Positions 1 through 11,771 of a stretch of DNA of 64,000 nt are shown here, piece after piece. The notes below the pieces were generated by a model. That model saw nothing but the letters and a program-made list of their open reading frames with translations, was not told the DNA's origin and did no database searches. This DNA is from Anaeramoeba flamelloides. Its lineage: Eukaryota > Metamonada > Anaeramoebidae. The stretch is taken from assembly GCA_027625915.1 (NCBI GenBank), contig JANTQA010000042.1, positions 3,050,001 to 3,114,000 of the forward strand. The letters run 5' to 3'. The position numbers and the translations under genes were made by a program. Every line of letters begins with the position of its first letter. Position 1 is the first letter of the stretch.

Positions 1-1768
1 TATCTCAAGAAGGTTACACAATCCTTACTCTGTCAAATTTATTGATATTGTAAGATAACCACAAATTGAATTAAATCAGATTAAATTGTTAGTGTACTGA
101 AAGAAAATAGTTGTTTCAAAATTGAAGAAATTTACAACTTTGAAAGTAAAAAACAAAAAAATGATATTTTTTTTTTCAAAATGCGAAATATTTTTATGTT
201 TGGGAATTCTTTTCATCTTTTTTTTAAACATAAACTTCTTCTTAGTGAAATTTTCAGTAAATAATTTTTGATAACTACAAATAAGAAAGAGATTAGAACG
301 CTTAAAAGTTTAGGATAGCATTGTAGTTGTTGTGGAAAGATTTTGAGAATTCATTGTATTATTAGGCAAAGTTTGGGAATTTTCTGATCTTCTTATTTCC
401 AATTCTAACAAAGTGAATTAAGATGTATTTTACCAATAATTTTGTCTTTAAATCTGATATTTAAAGTTATTTAACTGTACTTTAAAATAATATTTTCTGC
501 ATTGTTTATTTGAATACGGCCAGTTTAGTGAATGTCTCAATTTCAAACCAAATGAAGCCATATTTTGGTTCAAGGGCCAAAATACTTGTTCAATAAAAAT
601 TAAAAAAAAAAGTATATGATCATCTGGGGAAAGTTTGGAAAAAGAAAATATTCCATTTATTTATTGAAAACAATTCCTATATACAAAAATTGTTTTGTTC
701 TCTTTTCAAAAAAAAAAAACAATATCATTTTTAAAAAAAAATAATTTTATTTGTTTGATTTTTTCTTCAAAAAAAGAGAGAAGAATTTTTAATTATTAAA
801 GATTTAAAAGGAGAAAAAAAATAAATTATAATTTTAAGGGGATTAAAAATGAAATAAAAACATTTTATTTACTCTCAAGTCAAAAAAATTTTGAGGAATG
901 TTCAAAATTATAAAGTAGTCAAGAACCCCAGATAAATACAAGTTTTTTATTTTGATAGTTTTGGAGAATGGGCTAACATAAGCGGGAAATAAAAAAGGAA
1001 ATAGATTTCATTAAAAGGATGGAAGATCCTGTTTGTCCCTTTAAATTTTAAACCAAGTTTTATATTCAATAAGGAAAATTTAAAATTTAATTTCAATGTT
1101 TTCTTTAACTCCATTGAGAGAAAAAGATCCTTTGAAGATTAAGTTATTCAAAGTACCATTAAAAAATAACAAATTAATTGTTTTGTTTGAATTTGTTCGT
1201 ATATACTTTCTTTCAACTGGTTAGATCATGAGTTCCAAATATATATATAAGGTCTCATATTTTTACATTAGTTAAAAATCATTCTTCTATATAATCCTTC
1301 GTTTTGGTTTCCCTTTTAGACTCAAAATATGATATTATTTGAAGTGCTAATATGATATTAATCGGCATCATTTGAACTTTACAATATCACCTTATCTCAA
1401 GACTTTGAACAATATCATATTTTTCAGTTCTTCCAGGCCAAACTCAGATTATAACTTGGAGATTGTTTCCAAATCAAAACAATAAATACATATATTTTTT
1501 TTATTAATGTTTAATAATTATTATCTAAAACTGGGATGAAAAAAATTCTCTAAAAACAATACGTAGGATTTTCAATAGTGTGTTTTCTCAAAAATATGTA
1601 GATTATTATTAACTTTTTTAACTGGTTATATAAAAATCCAAAAAAATACATACAACAAATTAAATAAAATGACTAAAATTTATTATTTATAATAAAAATA
1701 TTTAAAAATCGAATATTAGGCAAAAAAAATTGATATTTTTGCGAATATGTATTTTAATAAATTAGAAA
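1..1768. other. gene-free AT-rich DNA
   Basis: I see no coding region here: reading frames are short on both strands and homopolymer A and T runs dominate. The stretch around 985-1130 shares a loose order of blocks with 42600-42745 (a GATCCT-type block, a long AT-rich middle, then GAGAAAAAGATCC), so it is probably one copy of an old dispersed repeat. Nothing else could be assigned. Confidence 0.5.
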
Positions 1769-2288
1769 TTATCTAACAAGATTATTAAAGATAAATCCGG
1801 TTGGAATTGCACCAACAAAAATCATTGGCATAAACAAAAGAGCTCTAATTGACAAAGATGAAAAGGCTGCGATCCCATTCCCCGATGTACAGCCAGCACC
1901 AAGCCTTGATCCCATGATTATAAAAAATCCGCCAAGGAATCTGATGCCTTTATTTACAGTCACAGATGTTATCCAGGTATCACTAGCTGTTGCAGATGTG
2001 AAACTAAATAAAACTGCAAATAAGGCATAAATAACTTGTTGGTATGCACCCCAACCTTTGGAAAGACTCTTCAGGCCTGGAAATTTTTCAACGGTCTTTT
2101 TTGATATTTTTCCAATGGGAACAGCTAAAATCGTTGTATATGAAGATGCGGATCCTATTAAATTTGATTTAAGAATGGGTTTATATATTTAAAATTTTTT
2201 GAAAAACATCAAAAAATATGAATGAAAAGGTCAAAAATTAATATTAATAATAATCCAAAAAAAAGGTTTGAAATTGTGTATAGCCCCA

Positions 2289-2322
<34 letters not shown>

Positions 2323-3558
2323 TATGGAGAATGAAAAGAAAAAAAAATATTTACCCATTCCATCTTGAAGAAACACATTATAAAGCACTTCAACACTTCC
2401 AACGAAAAGGCCAGCAAGTTCTGGGTACCAATATTGTGCTTGCCAAAACCCAACAAAGCCAGTCGAGTTTTTTGTAGCTTCTGGTACGACAGCTTCTAAT
2501 TCTTTTTTAGAAGGGACCAATATTTCTAAGACAACAATTACAAGGACCAGAATTGCAATGATTGCTGAAGCAGGCACCCAAAATGGTTTTTTGAGTATAG
2601 CATCCAAAGATCTGTTTTTTTTTGTCCAGCTCTTTGCATTGATAAATTTGATCCACTTATGGCGAAAGAGTCCAAAAATTAATGAAGCCAAGATGCCGCC
2701 TAGAAAAGTTGCCCATGGGTTAATACCAGCACCAAATTGTGTAAAAAGTGTTCCTGGACATGCTCCGCAAAGGTACATCCCCTAAAATAATTGATTGATA
2801 ATTTATATAATTTTTGGTTTTTGAAAATCATATATAGGCACAAGAATAAGAATTAAAAAATGAACAACTTAATATCGACAAAGAAAAAAAGAAAAAAATA
2901 TTTACAGATCCTAACAAAAACCCACCAAGAAGTGTTGCATATAATCCGTTGTCTTCTTCAAAAAAGTAATTCCTGCCCAAGACTATTAGAGATTTAGTTT
3001 TTGGCGAAAGTGATAGCAATGTTTTGAAAATGAACGATGTTGTAATTGCACTTAAAAACATCTTCATCATAAGCCATCTTTTAAAGATAAATTGGTCCAT
3101 TATTACGTCAGGTTGGAATACTCTTCCTTTTTCAATTCCCCAACTATTTTTATATAATTTTTAGATTAAGATGATTTTGAGAATTTTTGATTAAAAATTT
3201 TAATTTTTTATGTAAAAAGAATAATTATACAAGAAACAATCAAAGAAATATTGAAAGCAAACCCAAAAAGAAAAGCACAAAAAATAACTATGACGAGTTG
3301 TAACCAAATCGGTTTTTTCTTATATAATTTATGGATGGATTTTTCGTAATTTTTGTTCTCCAATAAGAGGTGCTGTGATTGGTAAACCGATGTTTTGTTA
3401 CTCTGGATTTTCTCGCGAAGGGAATCTCCTTTTTCACTTGAGAGGTCTTCATTTAATTTTGGATCCCAATCGGTTTCCTTCGATTGGCGTGAATCTGTCT
3501 CTGTCACGGGTTTTGAGGAGCTTACTGAGCTGCTTTCATTTTCGATATCTTGGGACAT
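1769..3558 (-). CDS. YeeE/YedE-family sulfur-compound permease, four exons
   Basis: Membrane permease of the YeeE/YedE (TsuA-like) family, known in prokaryotes for uptake of thiosulfate or related reduced sulfur. Exons on the minus strand are 3558-3263, 3143-2906, 2781-2355 and 2154-1769; all phases agree and give about 448 residues ending in TAA. Donors are GTAAATATT for introns 2 and 3, and a less usual GTTTGC for intron 1, whose junction is the least certain. Acceptors are TAG. Residues 1-85 are a Ser/Glu/Lys-rich, probably cytosolic extension. Then comes a membrane segment joined to WGIEKGRVFQPDVI (from residue 100), the family's N-terminal signature. Family motifs follow: CGACPGT (cysteines 183 and 186), GSASSY (321-326) and GSRLGAGCTSGNG (cysteine 409). 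In bacterial members conserved cysteines carry the substrate through the membrane. Many hydrophobic segments alternate with short loops, as expected. Eukaryotic members are uncommon, so acquisition from bacteria followed by intron gain is likely (inference). Substrate and membrane location are unknown. Confidence 0.88.
2290..2320. repeat. 31-bp A homopolymer in permease intron 3
   Basis: Uninterrupted A run on the plus strand (T run in the transcript) inside intron 3 of the permease gene. It lies upstream of the TAG acceptor at 2155-2157 but is far longer than an ordinary polypyrimidine tract. Length is probably variable and prone to sequencing error. Confidence 0.85.
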
Positions 3559-4559
3559 TTTTTTATATAATTTGCAATTATTTGGTTTTCTTGTGGATCG
3601 GGTCTAGTAAAGAAAAATGATTGGAAATTTCGAAATTTTTGTTTTGATATAGAAAGAAATGAAACAATTTTGAAAGTTTGCTTATGTGTGTCACAAAGGG
3701 AAACAAATTATGAACACTTTAATTTTTTTTCTTTCATCAATTTTGATTTTTGTAAATCTTTTTTAAAATTATCAAGTAAATGACTCGAAATAAATTGTGG
3801 CTGGGTTGGGTTAACAATTAAAATATGTTTTTTGATTTATAAATTGTAATGTGGTATTCTTCATTATTTGCAAATCAGTAATTGTTCAAGAAATTTCATT
3901 TTGAGTTTCAGAATTCTCAGTCAACAAACTATTTTTGAATGGCAAAAAAAAAAGACGTTGTATGATATTTTGTTCAAATAATAAGACGTTTATTCTGTGT
4001 TCAAAAATAAAAAAATTTTCACCTCCTTTTTTATTTCAAATAGAAACTTTCGGAAATAGAGTGTAATTGATTCTGATTATAACTTGGTACTTTTTGACCA
4101 TACGTTGGTCTCGTATTCAAATAAACTCAGAATCCTTATTAATGAGATTTTTACAAATAAAAATCGAGTTAATACGTTGAAATTTTGTTCCACTTAAATT
4201 CCAAATATCATAAAGGTTAATTAATTTTGTAATATTGATTTTCTGCTGTATGTTTTCCTTTTCTAATAGATGGAAAAAGAGTGATGAGTGATCCTTAATT
4301 TGTATTACTAGAGTTATTTTGAATAGTTACTAGCTTATCTTGGTATTGCAATGATTAAAAAAATGTACATTATTTTTATAAAGTCTTCATAAAAATAAAC
4401 TGAAAAAAAGAAGATACGCGATCTCTTAATAATCTACCCTTAAAAATATAAAGTCACCCAACAGTTCAAAATGGGGACATAATCCCATGATCTTTAGTTT
4501 AAGTTTTGATGTCATATTTTTTATTTATTTTAAGTTAGCTCAATTAGGCAAACCAATCA
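3559..4559. other. upstream of the permease gene; nothing recognised
   Basis: AT-rich DNA 5' of the permease start codon. No reading frame has convincing composition, and I found no inverted repeat or RNA gene. The permease promoter must lie in the first part, but no motif stands out. Confidence 0.4.
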
Positions 4560-5480
4560 GTTTGTCATCCTTTAATCAACCCGGATCATTAAAAAATTTT
4601 AAAAAAAATTAAAAATTTTGCCAATTTTTCACTTTTTGAAAACATTGCTGAGAAGAAAAACGATTGGATAATAAAAGATCTTGGATCAAAAATATTTTAT
4701 AAATTTATATTGGAAAATTTAATTTTTACAGGTGAAAAAAGATTTTTTTCAAATTTAAAAAAAAAATTGATCATTTTTATTTTACTCTTAAGAGGTTAGA
4801 ATAATATATTTACAAAAGTATTTTAAATTTAATAAATAATTTTGAACTTGAAAATCATTTTTTTTGGACTATTAAAGAATTATTTTATTGATTTAAATTG
4901 AAATATTTTTTTTTTTTATGATTTTTGTTTGGTTTTTTTTAATTTTTGAAATAAACAGAAAATTTGAGAAATCTTCGGTTTATTCCAAAAAGTAAAAAAA
5001 ACCTAGGACACTTTTAAATATCTTTTCCGATCTAAAAGAATAAAGTAAACATGATGATTTTACTCAACCTCTTTGGATACCTGGAAACTTAAAATACTTC
5101 TTTTAGGTTTTATTGAATTCAAAAGTAAAGAGTAAAATCAAAAGAAATTACTCGATTCTTTTGAATTATGTGAAAAATAGTAAACGGAATATTTATCACC
5201 AAGAATTTATTATCCTTATTTCAGTTTTATTAGAGAAGTACAGCATTTTCAAAAATTTAGGTTAACATTTATCAAAGTTTATACTCCAAAGTTAAATTTT
5301 AACTAAAATTCATCCATCCATTTATTTGGAATTTTTTACCTGAAAAAAAAACACCATTTTTTATAGAACAGAGAGTTTTAAAAAAGATGGTACTACTAAC
5401 AACAATAAATATAATAGTTTCATGGATTTAAAGTTCTCTAAATATAATAATATTGTGAAAAAAAATTTATTATGAAGCAT
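4560..5480. repeat. composite repeat R1, copy 1
   Basis: First of five copies of a long dispersed repeat (others near 5520-7190, 10360-11000 inverted, 27290-28400 and 39600-40790). Shared landmarks in order: a block reading TAATAAAAGATCTTGGATCA, a TTGGAAAAT block, a foldback section with TTTTACTC...ATTCTTTTGAATT, then a stretch ending near a GTTTCATGGATTTAAAG-type segment. The segment ACAATAAATATAATAG at 5402-5417 is the unoccupied version of a site filled by a MITE in the 39.6-kb copy. No protein is encoded. Confidence 0.6.
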
Positions 5481-5519
5481 AAAAAGTTATGGATAGTTGT
5501 ACTTTTCTCAAAATTAATA

Positions 5520-7190
5520 TTTTCAATTTTTTTTTTTTGATAATGGTGATCAGGATCATAAAAAAAATTTTTCAAAAAGAAATTAATAATTTACAATTTT
5601 TCACTTTTGGATAACTTCATTTAAAATAAACATTATTGTTTGATAAAAGATCTTTGATCAAAAAATTCTTTTTTAAATATATTTTACAATTTAAGTTCTA
5701 GTATACTATTTTCCAGTTTCTATTAAGATTTTTTTCAAATTTTTTATAAAAAATTTAAATATTTTTTTCTTCAAAGTTACCTGGCTTTAATCATATATTT
5801 GAAAAGTTTTTAAAATTTAAAAAAAATTTTTCAAATTTAAACCCAATTATTTTAACTATTAAAGGATTATTTTTTATCTAAATTGAAATATATATATATA
5901 TATATATATCTGATTTTTCCTTGAGTTTTTTTTTAAATTTTGAAAAAAGCCGAAAATCAAATAAATTTTCGGTTTATTCCAAAAAGTAAAAAAAAAAAAA
6001 ACTAGAACACACTTGTTAGGTTTTCTAGGATATAAAAGAATAGAGTAAAACCAAAAAGTTTACTCAATTCTTTTGAATTCTTGAAAAGAGTTGTTTGGTT
6101 TTCTTGAGTTTTTTGTTTATCTGTAAAGTTTTCTAGGTTTTTTTGAGTATTCTATTTATTTTGAAAACCTATTGATTTACCAAATAAATAGAAAACTCAA
6201 AAAAACCTAACGAAAATCAATGGAATTTTCCTATAAAACTCAAAAACCTCAAGAAGGGCACGGTTAGTTTTTTTTTTTAATATGAGAAATCAAAAATAAT
6301 AAGAAATTATCTTTTCGTTTATTTCTCAAATTAAAAAAAAATGCTGTTATCTTTTCTGAAATTCAAAATAATTGAAGTAAATCAAAGATTTTTCTTCATT
6401 CTTTTGAACTACTGGAAAAGTTACGTTAGACTTTCTTGAATTTGCTGTTTATTTGAAAAATCAATGGATTTTCGTTAGGTTTTTTTAAGCTTTCTATTTA
6501 TCTGTGAAGTGTTCTAGGTTTTTTTGAGTTTTCTATTTATTTGTGAAGTGTTATAGGGTTTTTTTTTTACTTTTCGAAATAAAATAGAAAACCTCAAAAA
6601 AACCTAGAACACTTAACAAATAAAAATGGAAACCTCAAGAAAACCTAAGTGCTCTGTGGTACTCTATGGTACTTGACGGACACCTTTGTTAGGTTTTTTA
6701 TTGTTGTTTTAAATGAAATAAACAGAATATTCAATAAATTTTCGGTTTATTTCAAAAAATAAAAAAACCGACCTTTAACTTTTCTTCGAATTAAAAACAA
6801 AGAGTTTTTCTTTTAATTTCTAAAAGTAAAAAATAACCTACATACTTGAAGGTATTCGGCGGGAATTATCATTGGATTTTCAATAATTTTAAAACAGTGG
6901 AGTAAAATCCTGTAAATTTTACTCTATTCTTTTGAATTCTGAAAAACTTATTACACACAATATTTATTATCAGTCATTTATTTGATATTGTAGTTAGTTT
7001 AGATTAATATGTATTTTTCAAAAGTATTAGTTATTATCTCTTCAAAAATATATCCTAAACTCGAATTTCAATAAAATACTGTGTCATATCCATTTAAATT
7101 TGTTTACCCCAAAAATCAACGCTTTTTTCCAGACTAGAGACTGTCAAAATCCATGATTCTAATAATATTATTATTATTAAAACAACATCA
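5520..7190. repeat. composite repeat R1, copy 2, with expanded foldback section
   Basis: Second R1 copy. Its middle (about 5980-6950) is enlarged by tandem and inverted blocks of the foldback family: CTAGGTTTTTTTGAGTTTTC and its complement alternate many times, with palindromes such as GAAAATCAATGGATTTTC between them. A TA dinucleotide run (about 5888-5909) lies inside. The blocks can pair over hundreds of bases. No coding potential seen. Confidence 0.6.
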
Positions 7191-7262
7191 AGATTGACAA
7201 GCTCACGGGTGTTGATCATATGGTAAATAAACAATATTTACTGGGGCGAAATGGATTGAAGT

Positions 7263-7460
7263 TCAGTCAGTTTCAAATTTAAGGCACAAACTTTCATTGA
7301 AATTTAAGGCACAAAAATTCTCAAATTAAGGTACAAAATTTTAATTTTTTTTTTTACATAAAATATTTTCCTAGAATCTGAATTTTGTACCTTAATTTGG
7401 GATTTTTATTATACCTTATTTTTCTTTGAAGTTTATGCCTTAAAAGTGTAACTAACTGTA
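7263..7460. repeat. CAGTCAG MITE (family A), copy 1
   Basis: About 198-bp element whose halves are inverted copies of each other: left half starts CAGTCAGTTTCA and right half ends TAACTAACTG. Internal blocks AAGGCACAAACTTTC and AATTTAAGGCACAA recur inverted. More diverged than later copies, so an older insertion. Confidence 0.85.
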
Positions 7461-7559
7461 ATACATTTACCATCTGGATAGTTTGTATTATATTTTTTAA
7501 TACTAGTTATAATTGTAAATTAAACTCATATTTTTTAGTACCTGAATATTTAAAGATAG

Positions 7560-8519
7560 AAAAACACTAGAAGGTGCTTTTATTAGATCCATATCGATTT
7601 AGGGGGTTGGGCCTTGGATTGATGCAAAAATGTTAAAAACTATTAATTGATTCTGTTTCAAAAATATATTGCATAATTTTAGTAAATAATAATTCCCTCT
7701 TGCTAATATTAAAAATACCACTTATAGAGAATTAAAATCAACATATTTTTTTGAATTTGTACTTTTTGGGAAATTTTGTAAAATTGAAAGAGTTGTTATT
7801 CGATACTTGCCATTTAGTACCAATTTTTAAAATAAAATTAAAAACATACAAAAAAAAAAAAAAACAAATATATTTGCAATTTTTCTTTTTATAAATAAAT
7901 AAAAATCAATACAAAAAAATTCTACCAATTTTATTTAATAATTTTGAAAATTATTCTCTTATACGGAATTTTTTAAAATCAAATCTAATAAATTTCCAAA
8001 CTCAAGCAAATTGATCAATTTGATCTAGAATTTCTTACTGGTATTTTTTATTGTTATTATTTGTTAAAAACTTTTGAATTTGCATTAGTTAGATGATCTA
8101 AATATTCTTTTAATTTTCACTTTTTTTTGAAAATCAGTATAAACTGTTCTAATTGATTGACATAGATTTAACTAATTTGATTTATCCCACAGCTATTCTA
8201 ATTTTAATAATTAGAAACCCTCACCATCATCCTAAAAAGTTATTTTATAATGACAACCAATAACTCTGACAATTTAAAAATTGACAAAATTGAAATAGTA
8301 AGCAAGTATCAAGAAGACAATATAAAGTATAAACTTATTAAATCATCTTTGTAGACCTGTTATTATTTTAGTATAACCCAGAAAAAAAAATGATAACTCA
8401 AGAATGTCAATTTTTTGAAATAAAATGATAAATTATTAAGAATTCAAAACTGTTTTATATAATTAATAAATGGTATCTCCACTACAACAAATATGTTGCT
8501 AATGGGTGTTGAGATTTAT
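7560..8519. repeat. possible degenerate inverted-repeat element at 7800-8318
   Basis: Weak inverted similarity links GATACTTGCCATTTAG near 7802 with the complement of a block near 8300 (reading GATACTTGCTATTTC inverted), each followed by CAATTTTTAAA. This could be an old MITE of about 520 bp. Nothing else is recognised in the interval. Confidence 0.3.
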
Positions 8520-9238
8520 AAATATAAACTTTTTTTCAGTCAAAGGGGACCAATATTATTTTCAAATATAAATTATTTTATATAATTGAACTTTGAAGAA
8601 CAAATAAGATATAAGTAGAATAATACTCATTAAAGAATTTTTGATTTCCATCTGAAAGAAAAATAATTGAATCAATATATATTCTTAAAAATTGTAAAAC
8701 TCAAATTCTTAGTGAAATACCTTTAAAAACTGAGAAAAATAAGAATGTTTGTTTTGATCTCCTACTGGTATTTGAATAATAAATATGAAACAATTTTCAC
8801 TTCGTTTTGTATACTTTTCTTTTACAAATCAAGTCCCCAGACGAAGTGGGTTGTGATTTGTGGTGTCTATTTGAAAGGGGAAATGAAAATGAAACGAAAT
8901 TATTTCACATTTATTAACAAATATCAAGATCAAAGATCAAATAAAATTCCAATAGAAACCAACATGATTTCACAACAATTATTCCCATGGTTTCAATAAG
9001 ATTAGAATAACGAGTTTTTACCAAGTGGCTATTGATCTTGCAATAAAAAAAAATTTTGCAACTTATTACGTTTCAAAAAAAAACAATCGAAAAAAAAAAA
9101 ACAAAAATGTGATAAAATGAATTCAATTTTGAAAATTTCCAAAATTGATTTTAATCTTCTAATGTCAATGTAGAATCTTTATTTATATGTATTTTCCCAT
9201 TAAAACCTGGGCACATTTGACTGGAAAATACTTTATAG
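8520..9238. mobile_element. ~0.72-kb TIR element (family D), copy 1
   Basis: Bounded by TATAAACTTTTTTTCAGTCA (left) and the complement of TGACTGGAAAATACTTTATA (right), with AAAGGGGACC / GGGCACA next inward. The interior matches 22929-23648 and 32228-32938 in inverted order, including GACGAAGTGGG, TCAAGATCAAAGATCAAATA and a block before ATTGCAAGATCAATAG. Short reading frames inside are not conserved among copies, so it is non-autonomous. Confidence 0.7.
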
Positions 9239-10359
9239 ATCTATAATATTTTAAATATTTCTCATTTTTAGTTTTTTTTTTTCTTTTTTTCGGATAGCTA
9301 ACTATAAAAACTTTGATGAAAAAAAAAAAGGCACAAAACCAACAATAACTTTTTAACATTTTGATTGGTGGAATAAAAATATTCTAGTTTTGTTTCTTAT
9401 AAGTAAAACTTTTTTATATAGATTATTGGTCAATATTTTTGAAAATATTTTTTTTCAATTTGATTCTAAGAATTTTATATCTTGTATCACATCAAATAAA
9501 GTTGTTAATGTTTTCATAAGATAAAGTAGATTAATTATATTTTTATTTTTTTAAAAGTTGTGTTGATTGAGAATGAAATTTAAAATGTTATCAATATCTA
9601 TCCAATACATTTACCAACGTTCGAAATTACATGATTGGGGAAAGGGTGTTAACGAACATGACATTTGTATTTGCAAAATAATCCATTTAATAATAGAATA
9701 AAAATGTTTGGTGAAGAAAATGAAATTCAAAAATAGAAAATAATTATCAGAAATCCAAAAGCAAAAAAACCACAAATATTTTTATTTTTTCATTAAATTG
9801 GTTTTTTTTTTATTATTATTTGTTATTAGACCCCCAAGTTCGTTCACGTGAAACCTCTCACACGAAGTAATACTCAAAAAGTTTTTGAGTTTTTGGAAAA
9901 ATTAAAAATTTAAAAAAAAAACTTAAAATATTACGAAAATGACTTTAAGTGTATCAAAATATAAAATTCTTGAGATAAAATACCCAAAAAATATACAACA
10001 TAAATGAAAAAAGCATTAAAAATTTTATACAAATCCAATTAATAAATTAAAATATTCTCAAAACAAAAGGTGTTTATTTACGAATGGGTTTTTTGGTATG
10101 GATGCTAACTAATGGTTAATTGGAAACTATCTTGGAAAAAAATAAAAATAAAAAAGAAAAACAAGCACGGTATTAGTATGAAATAATAAAGGGAAAAAGT
10201 CCAATTTTGAAATATTTACTAATTCAATTGTCATTCAATCTTTTTAAAAGGGTAAATTCACAGTATAATCAGCATTCTAGTACCTAAAAATTTTAGGGTT
10301 GTTGCATTTATTATTAGTAGTAGTTCTATAATTTTTTAAAAAAAGTCTCTAGAACAGAA
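9239..10359. other. no gene recognised
   Basis: AT-rich sequence. A small patch of more mixed composition near 9830-9880 (GTTCGTTCACGTGAAACC) has no match elsewhere in the window. No reading frame, RNA or clear repeat boundary was found. Confidence 0.35.
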
Positions 10360-11000
10360 AAAAGGTTCTATTCGGGGGTAATTGTTTTTAAATGGATATG
10401 ACAATGAATTTTCGTTTAAATTCGACTTTGCTATTTTTTTGAATGTATAATAACTAATAGTTTTAAAAACTCTGTATTCGTCTTAAAAAAAACCAATTAT
10501 GAAATAGAGAAAAAAAATTACTGATGATTAGAATTCCGTTTCCTTGGTTTTGTTTAAATTTTTAAAAGAAACAGGTAATCTCTAAAATTTTGGATTTATT
10601 TTAAAAATTAAAAAAAAAACTAAAGGAAAAATCAAAAAAAAAATGTTTAATTACAAATCAAAAGAAGAAATTATTCTTTAGTGGGAGAAAAAAATTCATT
10701 TCCAGTTAAATAAATAATGATCAGATATAAAGTAGATTTAAAAAATAATAAAATTATCTTCAAAAGTGAAGAAAAAAAAATCTTTAAATTTTTTAATATT
10801 TAATTAAAAAAAAATATTAATAGAAACTGGAAAATTGGATTTTTCAACTGAAATTATAAAATGTATTTAAAAATAATTTTTGATCAAAGATCTTTTATTA
10901 TCCAATAGTGTGTATTATGGTTGAAATTCTTATAAAGTATATTATTAATAATTGTTAAATTTTTTTTTGAAAAAATTTTTTCATGATCGTGAGGTATTAT
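10360..11000 (-). repeat. composite repeat R1, inverted copy
   Basis: Reads as R1 on the minus strand: TTGATCAAAGATCTTTTATT at about 10888 is the complement of the R1 landmark, preceded by GAAACTGGAAAATTGGA and a foldback-type block near 10540-10620. The copy ends near 10985 at TCATGATCGTGAG, which resembles the GATCAGGATCATAAAA start of copy 2. Confidence 0.5.
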
Positions 11001-11387
11001 TTCGAGAAATGGATCTTTACATCAGTATTTTGAAAACCTATTAAAGTTTGTTTTTTTTCTGTTTTTTAATTTTTGAAATATAGGTACTCTTACCAGATAA
11101 TATTACAAATCCTTTGTTGGGTAAATACATGAGATTACAAAACATAGGTGAGTTTCTTTTAGCTAGAATTGAATCTCTTTTCAACTCAAAAAAAAAAAAA
11201 AAAAAAAAATTGGTTTAAAGAGAATAATTTTATATCTGTAGAAATCTCTACAAATAAATAATTGAAGTTTTTGATTTTTTTCAAACCTTTAAGGGTTCTT
11301 GTTTTGATATTAATGGAATCTTTCAATTGATTTTGAGCAACTGAATAAGTTACCATAAGACAACCAATTTATAGGGTACAACCAATC

Positions 11388-11771
11388 CAAAGCTACCGTG
11401 AAATTTTATCAATATCAAATTTTGATGTTGATATAACTTTTTAAATCTAAGAATATATTATAGTAAAGCTCATATTGAAAAAAAAAAATTTATAATTGAA
11501 CTCAGATGAAAATTAATCTTCTGATCCGATCAAAAAAAAAATTCATTTTTTTAACCCAAAATTTTCTGTTGTTTCTCAATGAATTTTCGATGTTTAAAGT
11601 TATTATGGGTTCTGAAACTTTATTTTTTCAAAATCAGAAAAAATTCTTGAATATTGGCTCATTTAGAAATTTTTTTTTTTCAATATGAGCTTTATTATAA
11701 TATATTCTTAGATTTAAAAAGTTATATCAACTTCAAATTTTGATATTGATAAAAGTTCATGGTAGTCTTGG
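11388..11771. mobile_element. foldback element with ~100-bp inverted arms
   Basis: Left arm 11388-11493 and right arm 11666-11771 are near-perfect inverted copies: the left reads inward from AAGCTACCGTGAAATTTTAT and the right arm's complement from AAGACTACCATGAACTTTTAT, and both share TATAACTTTTTAAATCTAAG and TAAAGCTCATATTGAAAAA. The ~170-bp loop has a reading frame of about 60 codons with no recognisable product. A transcript would form a long dsRNA hairpin. No second copy was seen in the window. Confidence 0.8.

Noticed and set aside
8745-8999. 84-codon frame
   Set aside because: Lies inside a family-D element and is not kept in the other copies at 22.9 and 32.2 kb.
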